DNA from: Acidobacteriota bacterium
GTDB lineage: Bacteria; Acidobacteriota; Terriglobia; Terriglobales; Acidobacteriaceae
DNA: 9,573 nucleotides
Assembly (NCBI GenBank): GCA_021819255.1
Contig: JAKART010000055.1
Coordinates: 1-9,573, forward strand
Reading direction: 5' to 3'
This document shows positions 1 to 6,000 of this stretch, piece after piece. The notes beneath the pieces are model-generated. The model searched no databases. It was not told the DNA's origin and worked only from the letters and a program-made list of their open reading frames with translations. How positions within the stretch are numbered: the first letter of the stretch is position 1; every line of letters starts with the position of its first letter. The position numbers were made by a program, and so were the translations under genes.

Positions 1-252
1 GCCGCCGTCAAGCATCACTTCACTCGAATCTACCGCCCACAAACCAACGGCAAGGCAGAACGCTTCATCCAGACCGCGCTTCGAGAATGGGCCTACGCGC
101 AAACCTACCAGAACTCCACAGAACGACAAACCCATCTCGACTCCTGGCTCCACGATTACAACTTCCACCGCCCACATGCTAGCCTCAACCTAAACCCCCC
201 AGTCAGCCGATCAGGTCTGAGTCGGAACAACCTATTGAGCCTCCACATCTAG
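1..252 (+). CDS. IS481-type transposase, C-terminal part (cut by window edge)
   Basis: Frame 1 is open from the first base to a TAG at 250-252 and encodes the last 83 residues of a DDE-type integrase/transposase. The stretch YRPQTNGKAERF (residues 11-22) is the typical block around the third catalytic acidic residue, here the Glu of KAERF. It is followed by the usual C-terminal YNFHRPHASLNL motif (residues 54-65) and a 'PVSR...NNLL' tail. This pattern is characteristic of IS481 and related IS3-like rve-domain enzymes, which cut and join element ends. The N-terminal helix-turn-helix and the first two Asp residues would lie left of the window, so I cannot tell whether the gene is intact. It lies on the same strand as rel, about 230 bp upstream of its earliest start. 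IS481 is favoured over IS3 from the tail sequence, but this is not certain. Confidence 0.88.
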   Translation, partial: AAVKHHFTRIYRPQTNGKAERFIQTALREWAYAQTYQNSTERQTHLDSWLHDYNFHRPHASLNLNPPVSRSGLSRNNLLSLHI

Positions 253-365
253 ACCATTTTCCCTGATGATGGGTGTACGGAAGCGGGCGTTCAGTGGCGT
301 TTTCATTGAGGAAAACGCCCACAGGAGTCGTTCCCCTTGCTTACACCTTCAGGGAAAATGGTCTA
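250..365. repeat. 116-bp imperfect palindrome with 17-bp perfect inverted repeats (IS end or MITE-like)
   Basis: Bases 250-266 (TAGACCATTTTCCCTGA) are the exact reverse complement of 349-365. Further inward the two halves still match in blocks: GGTGTA-type blocks at about 272-277 and 342-347, then a central hairpin GGCGTTTTC (296-304) / GAAAACGCC (311-319) with a 6-nt loop. The whole unit can fold back on itself. The left arm begins inside the TAG stop of the transposase, and both outer ends read TA, so a TA-flanked, IS630-type miniature element is possible. Alternatives are the terminal region of the neighbouring IS481 element (a TGT...ACA-type end could lie inside, near 343-345) or a bidirectional terminator. 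There is no T-run after the hairpin, which argues against a simple intrinsic terminator. Confidence 0.75.
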
Positions 366-467
366 TCAGGACGCGGTCGGCGCTGGCTTGGATCAGGATG
401 CCTTGGATCAGATGGTTCGCCGGGCGGAGGACGGAGCGCAGCTCCGGCGCGGCTTGCGCGTGAACCG

Positions 468-473
468 TATAAT
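468..473 (+). promoter_or_regulatory. candidate -10 box (TATAAT) upstream of rel
   Basis: A perfect TATAAT sits in a short AT-rich island in otherwise GC-rich sequence, 5 nt before the ATG at 479. No TTGACA-like -35 lies 16-18 bp upstream (that region is CCGGCGCG-like), and there is no extended -10 TGn. If used, transcription would start near 480. That would make the 479 start leaderless or exclude it, leaving a roughly 345-nt leader before the ATG at 827. The match could be chance. Confidence 0.35.
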
Positions 474-478
474 AAAGT

Positions 479-3040
479 ATGGATCCCTCGCGGCCGGAGA
501 AGACCATCGTCTCCAGCGCTTCGAAATCTTGCGTACCCTCTCCAACCGGCGCACTGCAGCGGAGACCGGCCGGCGTGGAGCTCGAAGCGGCCCCTCCCGC
601 TGCTTCGCATCCGGCCCCTGCGCCCGGCATTGCCGCGGATCGCAACGGTTACGTCTGCCAGGCCCCGGAGCCTGATTTCGACCAGAGCCCCGCCGAGTTG
701 GCCCGGTCCTCGGCTGAGATCTCGTCCACGGTTGCTGCCGGACTGACACCGCCGGCTCAGGCTGACGCGGATCATCACGCGAGCGCGGCTCAAGACCTCC
801 ATCCAGACCCTGTTCGGGACACGGAGATGGAAGCACGTTTCGAGCATCTGATGACCACCGTCAAAGCCAACCGGCCCAGCGACGATCTGGAGCTGATTCG
901 CTCCGCCTGGAGCTTTTCCAAGCAGAAGCATCAGGGCCAGATCCGCGCCTCCGGCGAGGCCTACATCGGCCATCCCCTTGAAGTCGCTCAGGTTCTCGCC
1001 GAGCTGAAGATGGATGCCACCGCTATCGCGGCGGGCCTGCTCCACGACGCCGTGGAAGACACGGACGTCACAGCCGGCGAGATCGCCCGAATCTTCGGCG
1101 AGCAGGTGGCCCATATCGTCGAAGGCGTCACCAAGCTGGACAAGATCAAGTTCGCCAATCGCGAAGACCATCAGGCAGAAAATATTCGCAAGATGCTGCT
1201 GGCCATGGTGACCGACCTGCGCGTGGTCATCATCAAGCTGGCCGACCGGCTGCACAACATGCGCACGCTCGATCATCTGCACCCGGAAAAGCAGCAGCGC
1301 ATCGCCCGCGAGACGCTGGAGGTTTACGCCCCCCTGGCGCATCGGCTGGGCATGGGCAAGCTGCGCAGCGAACTGGAAGATCTCGCCTTCCGCTACATCG
1401 ATCCCTTCGCCTTCTCCAAACTCTCCTCGGAGATCGACTCTTTGCGGGGTGAAGGCGAGGCCTTTCTGCAGCAGATCGTAAGCACCGTGGAGACACGGCT
1501 CAGGGAGGTCGGAATCCGGGCGCGCGTGGAGTCTCGCATCAAGCGTCTGTACTCCATCCAGCAGAAGCTCGTCGCGCATAATGTTCCTGTCGAACAGGTC
1601 TTCGATCTTTTCGCGGTTCGCGTCATCACCGAAACCGAGTCCGACTGCTACGCCGTTCTCGGCCTTCTGCACAGCATCTGGCGGCCCGTGCCGGGCCGCT
1701 TCAAAGACTTCATCGCCATGCCGCGGCCGAACCTCTATCAGTCGCTGCACACCACGCTCATCGCCCAGGGTGGCCACCAGTTTGAGGTGCAGATCCGGAC
1801 CGAGGATATGCACCGCGTCGCCGAAGAAGGAATCGCGGCTCACTGGAAGTACAAAGCTACCGACAACGTCAGCGCCAAGGATGAGCAGCGCCTGGCATGG
1901 GTCCGGCAGCTCATGGAATGGCAACGCGAGATGACCGACCCCAATGAGTTCATGTCGACGCTGCGCATCGACCTGTACCCCGAGGAGGTCTACACCTTCA
2001 CACCCAAGGGCAAGGTCATCGTGCTGCCCAAGGACGCCAGTCCCATCGACTTCGCCTACGCCATCCACACCGATGTCGGCCATGCGACCACCGGGGCCAA
2101 GGTGAACGGACGCATCGTTCCCCTGCGCACTCGCCTGCGCAATGGGGACATCGTGGAGATCACCACTCAGGCCGGCCACGCCCCCTCGCGCGACTGGCTC
2201 AGCTTCACCAAAAGCTCGCGCGCGCGCAACAAGATCAAGCACTGGCTGAATGAGAATCAGCGGGCCCGAGCCATCGAGATTGGCGTCAAGCTGCTGCAGC
2301 GCGAGGCGCGCAAGTACAAGGTCTCTCTGGACAAGTTCAAGCAGAGCGACTTCGAACGCGTGGCCGCGGAGTACGGCCTGGCCCAGGTGGAGGATCTGCA
2401 CAGCGGCATCGGCTTCGGCAAGTACTCCGCGCGCCAGACTCTCAATAAGCTGGAGCCGGGCAGCACGCTTCCTGTGGAACCGCAGGCCGAGGAGCCCGGC
2501 GCGCACGGCAACGCTCTGGCGCACATGTCCGAGGCGGTCAAGCGTGTCTTCTTCGGCAAAGGTTCGGAGTCCCTGCAGGTGGAGGGACAGGACGATCTGC
2601 TCGTCTACCGGGCCCGATGCTGCAACCCGATCCGGGGCGAAGAGATCATCGGCTACGTCACCCGCGGCAAAGGCGTCGCCGTGCATGCGCGGAGCTGCCC
2701 CAACGTCCAGAACCTGCTCTACGAGGCTGACCGCCGCATCGACGTCGCCTGGAGCGAAGCTCCCGCGGCCGCCTCGACGGACTCCCGCAAGCCAACTACC
2801 TATCCGGTCAAGCTGGTGGTGCTAACCGAGGACCGCGCCGGCCTGCTCAAGGAGTTCGCCGCCATCATCTCGGAAGACGGCACCAACATCCGATCGGTCG
2901 AGACTCGCCCGGCCTACGATGATTCGGTCTATATCGACTTCGTCATCGAGACCCTGGACCTCCGCCATCTCACCCGCCTAATCCAGAACCTGCGCAAGGT
3001 TCCCGGCGTGCGCGACGTCCATCGGGTGCAGAAGGTCTAA
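479..3040 (+). CDS. rel: bifunctional (p)ppGpp synthetase / pyrophosphohydrolase (RelA/SpoT family)
   Basis: Makes and degrades the stringent-response alarmone (p)ppGpp in the cytoplasm. The 853-residue reading from ATG 479 carries the full long-RSH layout. It has an HD hydrolase domain with H189-D190 in LLHDAVEDT, then a synthetase domain beginning near RIKRLYS (353). The synthetase shows the RFKD motif (407-410), NLYQSLHTT (418-426) and FEVQIRT (435-441). A TGS domain follows (about 500-563), then a Zn-finger-like module (C714, C715, H736, C740) and a C-terminal ACT domain (775-853). RXKD rather than EXDD in the synthetase, with an intact HD pair, indicates a bifunctional enzyme. Residues 1-116 are Pro/Ala-rich and look disordered. 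An in-frame ATG at 827 gives a 737-aa protein with the HD pair at 73-74, almost exactly where E. coli SpoT has it, so 827 may be the true start. Neither start has a good Shine-Dalgarno (GGGA at 816-819 precedes 827). The stop overlaps the convergent kbl gene by 4 bp. Confidence 0.97.
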   Translation: MDPSRPEKTIVSSASKSCVPSPTGALQRRPAGVELEAAPPAASHPAPAPGIAADRNGYVCQAPEPDFDQSPAELARSSAEISSTVAAGLTPPAQADADHHASAAQDLHPDPVRDTEMEARFEHLMTTVKANRPSDDLELIRSAWSFSKQKHQGQIRASGEAYIGHPLEVAQVLAELKMDATAIAAGLLHDAVEDTDVTAGEIARIFGEQVAHIVEGVTKLDKIKFANREDHQAENIRKMLLAMVTDLRVVIIKLADRLHNMRTLDHLHPEKQQRIARETLEVYAPLAHRLGMGKLRSELEDLAFRYIDPFAFSKLSSEIDSLRGEGEAFLQQIVSTVETRLREVGIRARVESRIKRLYSIQQKLVAHNVPVEQVFDLFAVRVITETESDCYAVLGLLHSIWRPVPGRFKDFIAMPRPNLYQSLHTTLIAQGGHQFEVQIRTEDMHRVAEEGIAAHWKYKATDNVSAKDEQRLAWVRQLMEWQREMTDPNEFMSTLRIDLYPEEVYTFTPKGKVIVLPKDASPIDFAYAIHTDVGHATTGAKVNGRIVPLRTRLRNGDIVEITTQAGHAPSRDWLSFTKSSRARNKIKHWLNENQRARAIEIGVKLLQREARKYKVSLDKFKQSDFERVAAEYGLAQVEDLHSGIGFGKYSARQTLNKLEPGSTLPVEPQAEEPGAHGNALAHMSEAVKRVFFGKGSESLQVEGQDDLLVYRARCCNPIRGEEIIGYVTRGKGVAVHARSCPNVQNLLYEADRRIDVAWSEAPAAASTDSRKPTTYPVKLVVLTEDRAGLLKEFAAIISEDGTNIRSVETRPAYDDSVYIDFVIETLDLRHLTRLIQNLRKVPGVRDVHRVQKV

Positions 3041-4278
3041 CCCAGCAAGTTCATCCGCCGCGCCGTCGCCGCCAGAATCTCCAGGGCTCGATCCATCTGT
3101 TCGCGGGTGTGCTCACTGGTCATGATGCAGCGGATGCGCGCCTTGCCCTCCGGCACCGTGGGAAAGACGATGCCTGTCGCCATCACGCCCTGCTCCAGCA
3201 ATGCGCGGCTGTACTCCATGGTCTTGCGGCCATCTCCCAGGATGATCGGCGTGATGGGCGTCTCGCTGCGCGGCGTGGTTCTGCCGCCGATATCAAATTC
3301 CGCCTGCCGGAGCTGCTCCTGGAAGTACCGGGTGTTGCTCCACAACCGCTCGATGCGCTCCGGTTCGCTCTGCAGAATCTCGAAGGCGGCGATGCAACTG
3401 GCCGCCACGCTGGGTGGATGCGAGGTGGAAAAGAGAAACGGCCGGGCGCGATGATACAGATAGTCGATCAGGTCCCGCGATCCGCAGACATAGCCGCCCA
3501 GCGATCCAATCGCTTTGGAGAGCGTACCCACCTGCACGTCCACCCGATGCGTGCAGCCGAAGTGGTCCACACTGCCACGCCCATGGCGCCCCAGCACACC
3601 GCTGGCATGGGCATCATCCACCATCATGATGGCGCCGTACCGATCCGCCAGATCACACAGATCCTTCACCGGACCGATGTCCCCATCCATGGAGAAGACG
3701 CCATCGGTAATCACCAGCCTGTGCCCGGGTTGATCGGCTATCTCCTGGAGCAACTCCTCGCAGTGGGCCACGTCTTTGTGCCGGAAGACCTTGATCTTGG
3801 CCCGCGAGAGCCGCGCTCCGTCAATGATGCTGGCGTGATTCAACTCATCGGAGAGAATGAAGTCGTCCTTGCCCAGAATGCTGGACACCGTACCGGCGTT
3901 GGCGGTAAAGCCGGACTGGAAGACCACGCAGGCCTCGACACCCTTGAAACGGGCGATCTTCTCTTCCAGCTCCAGGTGCAGGCGCATGGTTCCGGCGATG
4001 GTCCTCACCGCTCCTGAGCCGACTCCGAACCTGGCCGTCGCCTCGATGGCCGCCTCGCGCAACCGGGGGTGATTGCAGAGCCCAAGGTAGTTGTTTGAAG
4101 CCAGATTGATGACCTCGCGGCCATCGTAGCGGCACACCGGAGCCTGCGCATCCTCCAGCACGCGGAGCTTGAAGTGCGTGCCCTGAGCACGCATCGCCTC
4201 CAGTTGCGTCGTCAGGTGCGCCATCTGCGGGCGTTTCCGCGTAGAATCTCCAGGAGAGGTCGCTGCTGTGCTGGTCAT
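3037..4278 (-). CDS. kbl: glycine C-acetyltransferase / 2-amino-3-ketobutyrate CoA ligase (Kbl/BioF-like, PLP-dependent)
   Basis: A 413-residue alpha-oxoamine synthase, fold type I PLP enzyme, cytoplasmic. Kbl condenses glycine and acetyl-CoA to 2-amino-3-oxobutyrate (reverse direction in threonine breakdown). Visible family marks are NLASNNYLGL (58-67), GVGSGAVRTIAGT (85-97), the SGFTAN loop (122-127), LNHASIIDG (146-154), FSMDGD (195-200), VDDAHASG (220-227, with D222 and H224 for the PLP ring) and GTLSKAIGSLGGY (251-263), whose K255 is the Schiff-base lysine. No threonine dehydrogenase (tdh) gene is visible, and no biotin genes flank it, so BioF activity or dual KBL/AONS activity, as in some Thermus-type homologues, is possible. 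The start at 4278 has AAGGAA (4291-4296) but with a long 12-nt spacer. Met19 (ATG at 4224) is an alternative nearer to the usual family start. Its TAG overlaps the rel TAA on the other strand. Confidence 0.93.
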   Translation of the reverse strand: MTSTAATSPGDSTRKRPQMAHLTTQLEAMRAQGTHFKLRVLEDAQAPVCRYDGREVINLASNNYLGLCNHPRLREAAIEATARFGVGSGAVRTIAGTMRLHLELEEKIARFKGVEACVVFQSGFTANAGTVSSILGKDDFILSDELNHASIIDGARLSRAKIKVFRHKDVAHCEELLQEIADQPGHRLVITDGVFSMDGDIGPVKDLCDLADRYGAIMMVDDAHASGVLGRHGRGSVDHFGCTHRVDVQVGTLSKAIGSLGGYVCGSRDLIDYLYHRARPFLFSTSHPPSVAASCIAAFEILQSEPERIERLWSNTRYFQEQLRQAEFDIGGRTTPRSETPITPIILGDGRKTMEYSRALLEQGVMATGIVFPTVPEGKARIRCIMTSEHTREQMDRALEILAATARRMNLLG

Positions 4279-4304
4279 GCGGTGATTTTATTCCTTTCGA
4301 TACC

Positions 4305-4326
4305 GCCTCGCCACGCTTGCCGAGGC
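4305..4326 (-). promoter_or_regulatory. 6-bp inverted repeat upstream of kbl
   Basis: GCCTCG (4305-4310) and CGAGGC (4321-4326) form a GC-rich stem with a 10-nt loop, 26 bp upstream of the kbl start codon. It could be a 5'-leader hairpin or an operator half-site pair. The stem is short and such repeats arise easily by chance in GC-rich DNA. No clear promoter hexamers could be picked out beside it. Confidence 0.25.
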
Positions 4327-4465
4327 TCTGCTTCCCCAGGTTTCAGGCAGCAAATCCGCAATGCCCCGCATCCAAACGCTGTGGAAGTCCGCAGGACCGA
4401 AGAGCTTCCGCGCCGCTCACCCGTTGTCCCTCGGGCCGGAGCAAATCGCTCACCCCCGGCTCTAC

Positions 4466-4499
4466 CCGGCAAGAGCCAGCCGGCGCTCCGGCAAGAGCC
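4466..4499. repeat. pair of 12-bp direct repeats with 22-bp period
   Basis: CCGGCAAGAGCC occurs at 4466-4477 and again at 4488-4499, a 22-bp period or about two DNA helical turns, in the divergent region between kbl and the lipoprotein gene. The first copy also closes a small hairpin with GGCTCT at 4458-4463. Same-face spacing suits a tandem regulator-binding site, but no protein can be assigned. Confidence 0.4.
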
Positions 4500-4551
4500 C
4501 CAGCAGGAGCGCGGCTGTGAGACCTACACTTCCGGGCGATGCAAGAGATAG

Positions 4552-4557
4552 AAGGAG
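4552..4557 (+). promoter_or_regulatory. Shine-Dalgarno AAGGAG fixing the lipoprotein start
   Basis: AAGGAG lies 4 nt before ATG 4562. This start also yields a perfect lipoprotein signal peptide, so it is preferred over the more upstream in-frame ATG at 4361, whose extra 67 residues have no signal-like character. Confidence 0.75.
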
Positions 4558-4561
4558 AGCC

Positions 4562-5695
4562 ATGACCAAGCGCGCAACCGCCTCCGCCTTCCTAGGAGCG
4601 GCGGGATTCATTGCCATGCTGTTGCTGACGGGATGCGACAGCAAAGAGCAGAAGGCGCTCCGTTTGGCCAAGGCGCGAGCCCTCGCCAGCAACGTTCCTC
4701 AGCAGGTCCAGTTCATCGACGACAAGGGCGACACCGTCACCGAGACCGTGGAGCCACCTGGGCTCAATGGCCGGCAACCCACCGTCACCACCGTCATCCT
4801 GCCACCACCGCCAGGCACCCGGCCGCACAGCACCAACCCGGTCATTACGGCGCTTGCCTCCGCCACGCCAATGGCTCCGCCGCCGCCCTCTGGCCCTCCA
4901 CCGCAATACAACTCCGCCCCGCAAGGCAATGCGGCTCCGCGGTATGGCGCTGGTCCCCAGTATGGCGCTGGTCCCCAGTACAGCCCTGGTCCCCAGTACA
5001 GCCCTGGTCCGCAGTACAATCCCGGTCCGCAGTACAACGCTGGTCCGCAGAACAACGCTGGTCCGCAGTACAACGCCAGCGCCGGAGCGCCGGCGCTGCC
5101 CGGACCTGGATCCTATCCCCCCAGCGGACCGGCAGGCCCGCCGCCCGTAGGGATGCCACCCCCCGAATCCGCTCCTCCCGTCTCCGTGCGTATCCCCGCG
5201 GGCACGGACCTGACCATCCGCATCGATCAGCACCTCAGCAGCCGGGGCAGTCACGCCGGAGAGCGCTTTGACGGAAATCTCTACACACCGGTCCTTTACG
5301 ACGGCGAGATTATCATCCCGGCCGGCACCCCGGTGTGGGGCCGGGTGATGGAGGCGCATCACGGCGGTCACTTTCGCGGCCGTTCTGTGCTGGATATCCG
5401 CCTGACCGCCATGCAACTGAACGGCTATGTGTATCCGCTGCCGACTCGTGACGACGTCTTCTCCGTGCGCGGAAAGGGGCGCCGTTCGGCAGGCATCATC
5501 GGCGGCATGACCGGCGCCGGGATGCTCATCGGCGGACTGGCCACCGGCGGGGTCGGTCTGGCCATTGGAGCGGCGGCAGGAGCAGGCTCCGGTACGGCCA
5601 TCGCCGCCGCCACCGGCAATCACAACGTCGAGATCCCCGCCGAGGCCATCGTCCACTTCCGGCTCGCCAACTCGCTGACGTTGCGTGCCCGCTGA
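4562..5695 (+). CDS. Pro-rich lipoprotein with hexapeptide repeats and glycine-zipper C-terminus
   Basis: A 377-residue protein starting with a lipoprotein signal: basic MTKR, a hydrophobic core, and the lipobox LLTGC with C25 as the lipidated residue. Residue 26 is Asp, which in Enterobacteria would favour inner-membrane retention; that rule may not apply here. Residues 26-75 are polar, and 76-205 are rich in Pro, Gly, Gln and Asn. The latter stretch includes seven GPQYxx hexapeptides (131-172). The C-terminal domain (about 207-377) opens with IPAGTDLTIR (211-220), then has a second IPAGTPVWGRV segment, resembling small beta-barrel proteins loosely like TrbI/VirB10. A glycine zipper (about 311-353, many GxxxG steps) precedes a final strand, EIPAEAIVHFRL. 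Such IPAGT plus Gly-rich proteins are common in Acidobacteriota and their function is not established. An envelope-spanning or membrane-inserting role is inference. It shares the envelope theme with the VWA-like gene downstream. Confidence 0.85.
   Translation: MTKRATASAFLGAAGFIAMLLLTGCDSKEQKALRLAKARALASNVPQQVQFIDDKGDTVTETVEPPGLNGRQPTVTTVILPPPPGTRPHSTNPVITALASATPMAPPPPSGPPPQYNSAPQGNAAPRYGAGPQYGAGPQYSPGPQYSPGPQYNPGPQYNAGPQNNAGPQYNASAGAPALPGPGSYPPSGPAGPPPVGMPPPESAPPVSVRIPAGTDLTIRIDQHLSSRGSHAGERFDGNLYTPVLYDGEIIIPAGTPVWGRVMEAHHGGHFRGRSVLDIRLTAMQLNGYVYPLPTRDDVFSVRGKGRRSAGIIGGMTGAGMLIGGLATGGVGLAIGAAAGAGSGTAIAAATGNHNVEIPAEAIVHFRLANSLTLRAR
4952..5077 (+). repeat. seven tandem 18-bp units encoding GPQYxx
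   Basis: Units start at 4952, 4970, 4988, 5006, 5024, 5042 and 5060 and read GGTCC(C/G)CAGTAC-like plus six variable bases. The peptides are GPQYGA, GPQYSP twice, GPQYNP, GPQYNA, GPQNNA and GPQYNA. A degenerate half-unit precedes at 4937-4951. Units 2 and 3 are identical at the DNA level. The first three units use CCC for Pro, the last four CCG. Because 18 is a multiple of 3, copy-number change would alter spacer length without a frameshift. Confidence 0.95.
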
Positions 5696-5698
5696 TCG

Positions 5699-5716
5699 GC
5701 AAGCGTCTCTGCTTGC
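5699..5716 (+). terminator. small hairpin after the lipoprotein stop
   Basis: GCAAGC (5699-5704), a 6-nt loop and GCTTGC (5711-5716) begin 4 nt after the TGA. There is no T-run downstream, so it is a weak candidate terminator or mRNA 3'-end stabiliser. Confidence 0.25.
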
Positions 5717-5897
5717 GAACCTGCGGCAACCCTCTCCGCAAATCGGTCCCCCAATCCCATCTCGCCGGCCTCTTGCCTGCGGAAAGACGGCCCCTTGCAG
5801 AGAGATTGCACCTGAGATGCAAACCGAAGACACTCTGGCCACCAGCTACACTGGAGGAGAATCGGATTGCATCGGCGACCCGCCAAGCGTCTCCACG

Positions 5898-5925
5898 TTG
5901 ACTCTTCGAGCTGGTTGCCGATCAT
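5898..5925 (+). promoter_or_regulatory. weak candidate promoter for the VWA-like gene
   Basis: TTGACT (5898-5903), a 16-bp spacer and GATCAT (5920-5925, four of six matches to TATAAT) would place a transcript start near 5932, about 70 nt before the ATG at 6001. This is the best sigma70-like pair seen in the gap, but it is weak. Confidence 0.25.
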
Positions 5926-6000
5926 CATCCGTAGCCCTGTCGTCCCGTCGGGAGAGCCTCGTTCCGTTTGTAACTTCAGAGCCTTTGTTTTTACCTTCCC

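Larger units (their letters stand above)
5696..6000. other. 305-bp intergenic region, no convincing gene
   Basis: Between the lipoprotein and the VWA-like gene. It holds the hairpin noted at 5699-5716, a short stem TTGCA (5806-5810) / TGCAA (5818-5822), a strong GGAGG (5853-5857), and a weak promoter candidate. A TTG-started 45-codon frame follows the GGAGG (5867-6004), and its TGA overlaps the VWA ATG as ATGA. Its codon third positions are less GC-biased than neighbouring genes, so I do not call it as a gene. No tRNA or riboswitch fold was recognised. Confidence 0.6.

Noticed and set aside
349..645. A 98-codon minus-strand frame divergent from rel, considered as a gene truncated by the mobile element
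   Set aside because: No recognisable motif or ribosome site, and its end falls inside the palindrome arm; not supportable.
341..2686. A 781-codon open frame on the minus strand opposite rel
   Set aside because: It mirrors the high-GC codon pattern of rel, has no recognisable domain, and runs across the IS-side palindrome. Long antisense frames are expected in GC-rich genes.
3109..4017. A 302-codon plus-strand frame opposite kbl
   Set aside because: The minus-strand frame is an unmistakable PLP enzyme with all motifs; the plus-strand frame has none and is a shadow.
4361..4561. Longer lipoprotein start at ATG 4361
   Set aside because: It would bury the signal peptide and lipobox 67 residues inside the protein; ATG 4562 has AAGGAG close upstream.
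4952..5077. Regular repeats that might suggest a CRISPR array
   Set aside because: Units are contiguous 18-mers without spacers and encode in-frame peptide repeats in a lipoprotein.
4592..5842. A 416-codon minus-strand frame opposite the lipoprotein gene
   Set aside because: Repetitive low-complexity peptides here come from reading the 18-bp repeats backwards; the sense strand has a lipobox, ribosome site and domain structure.
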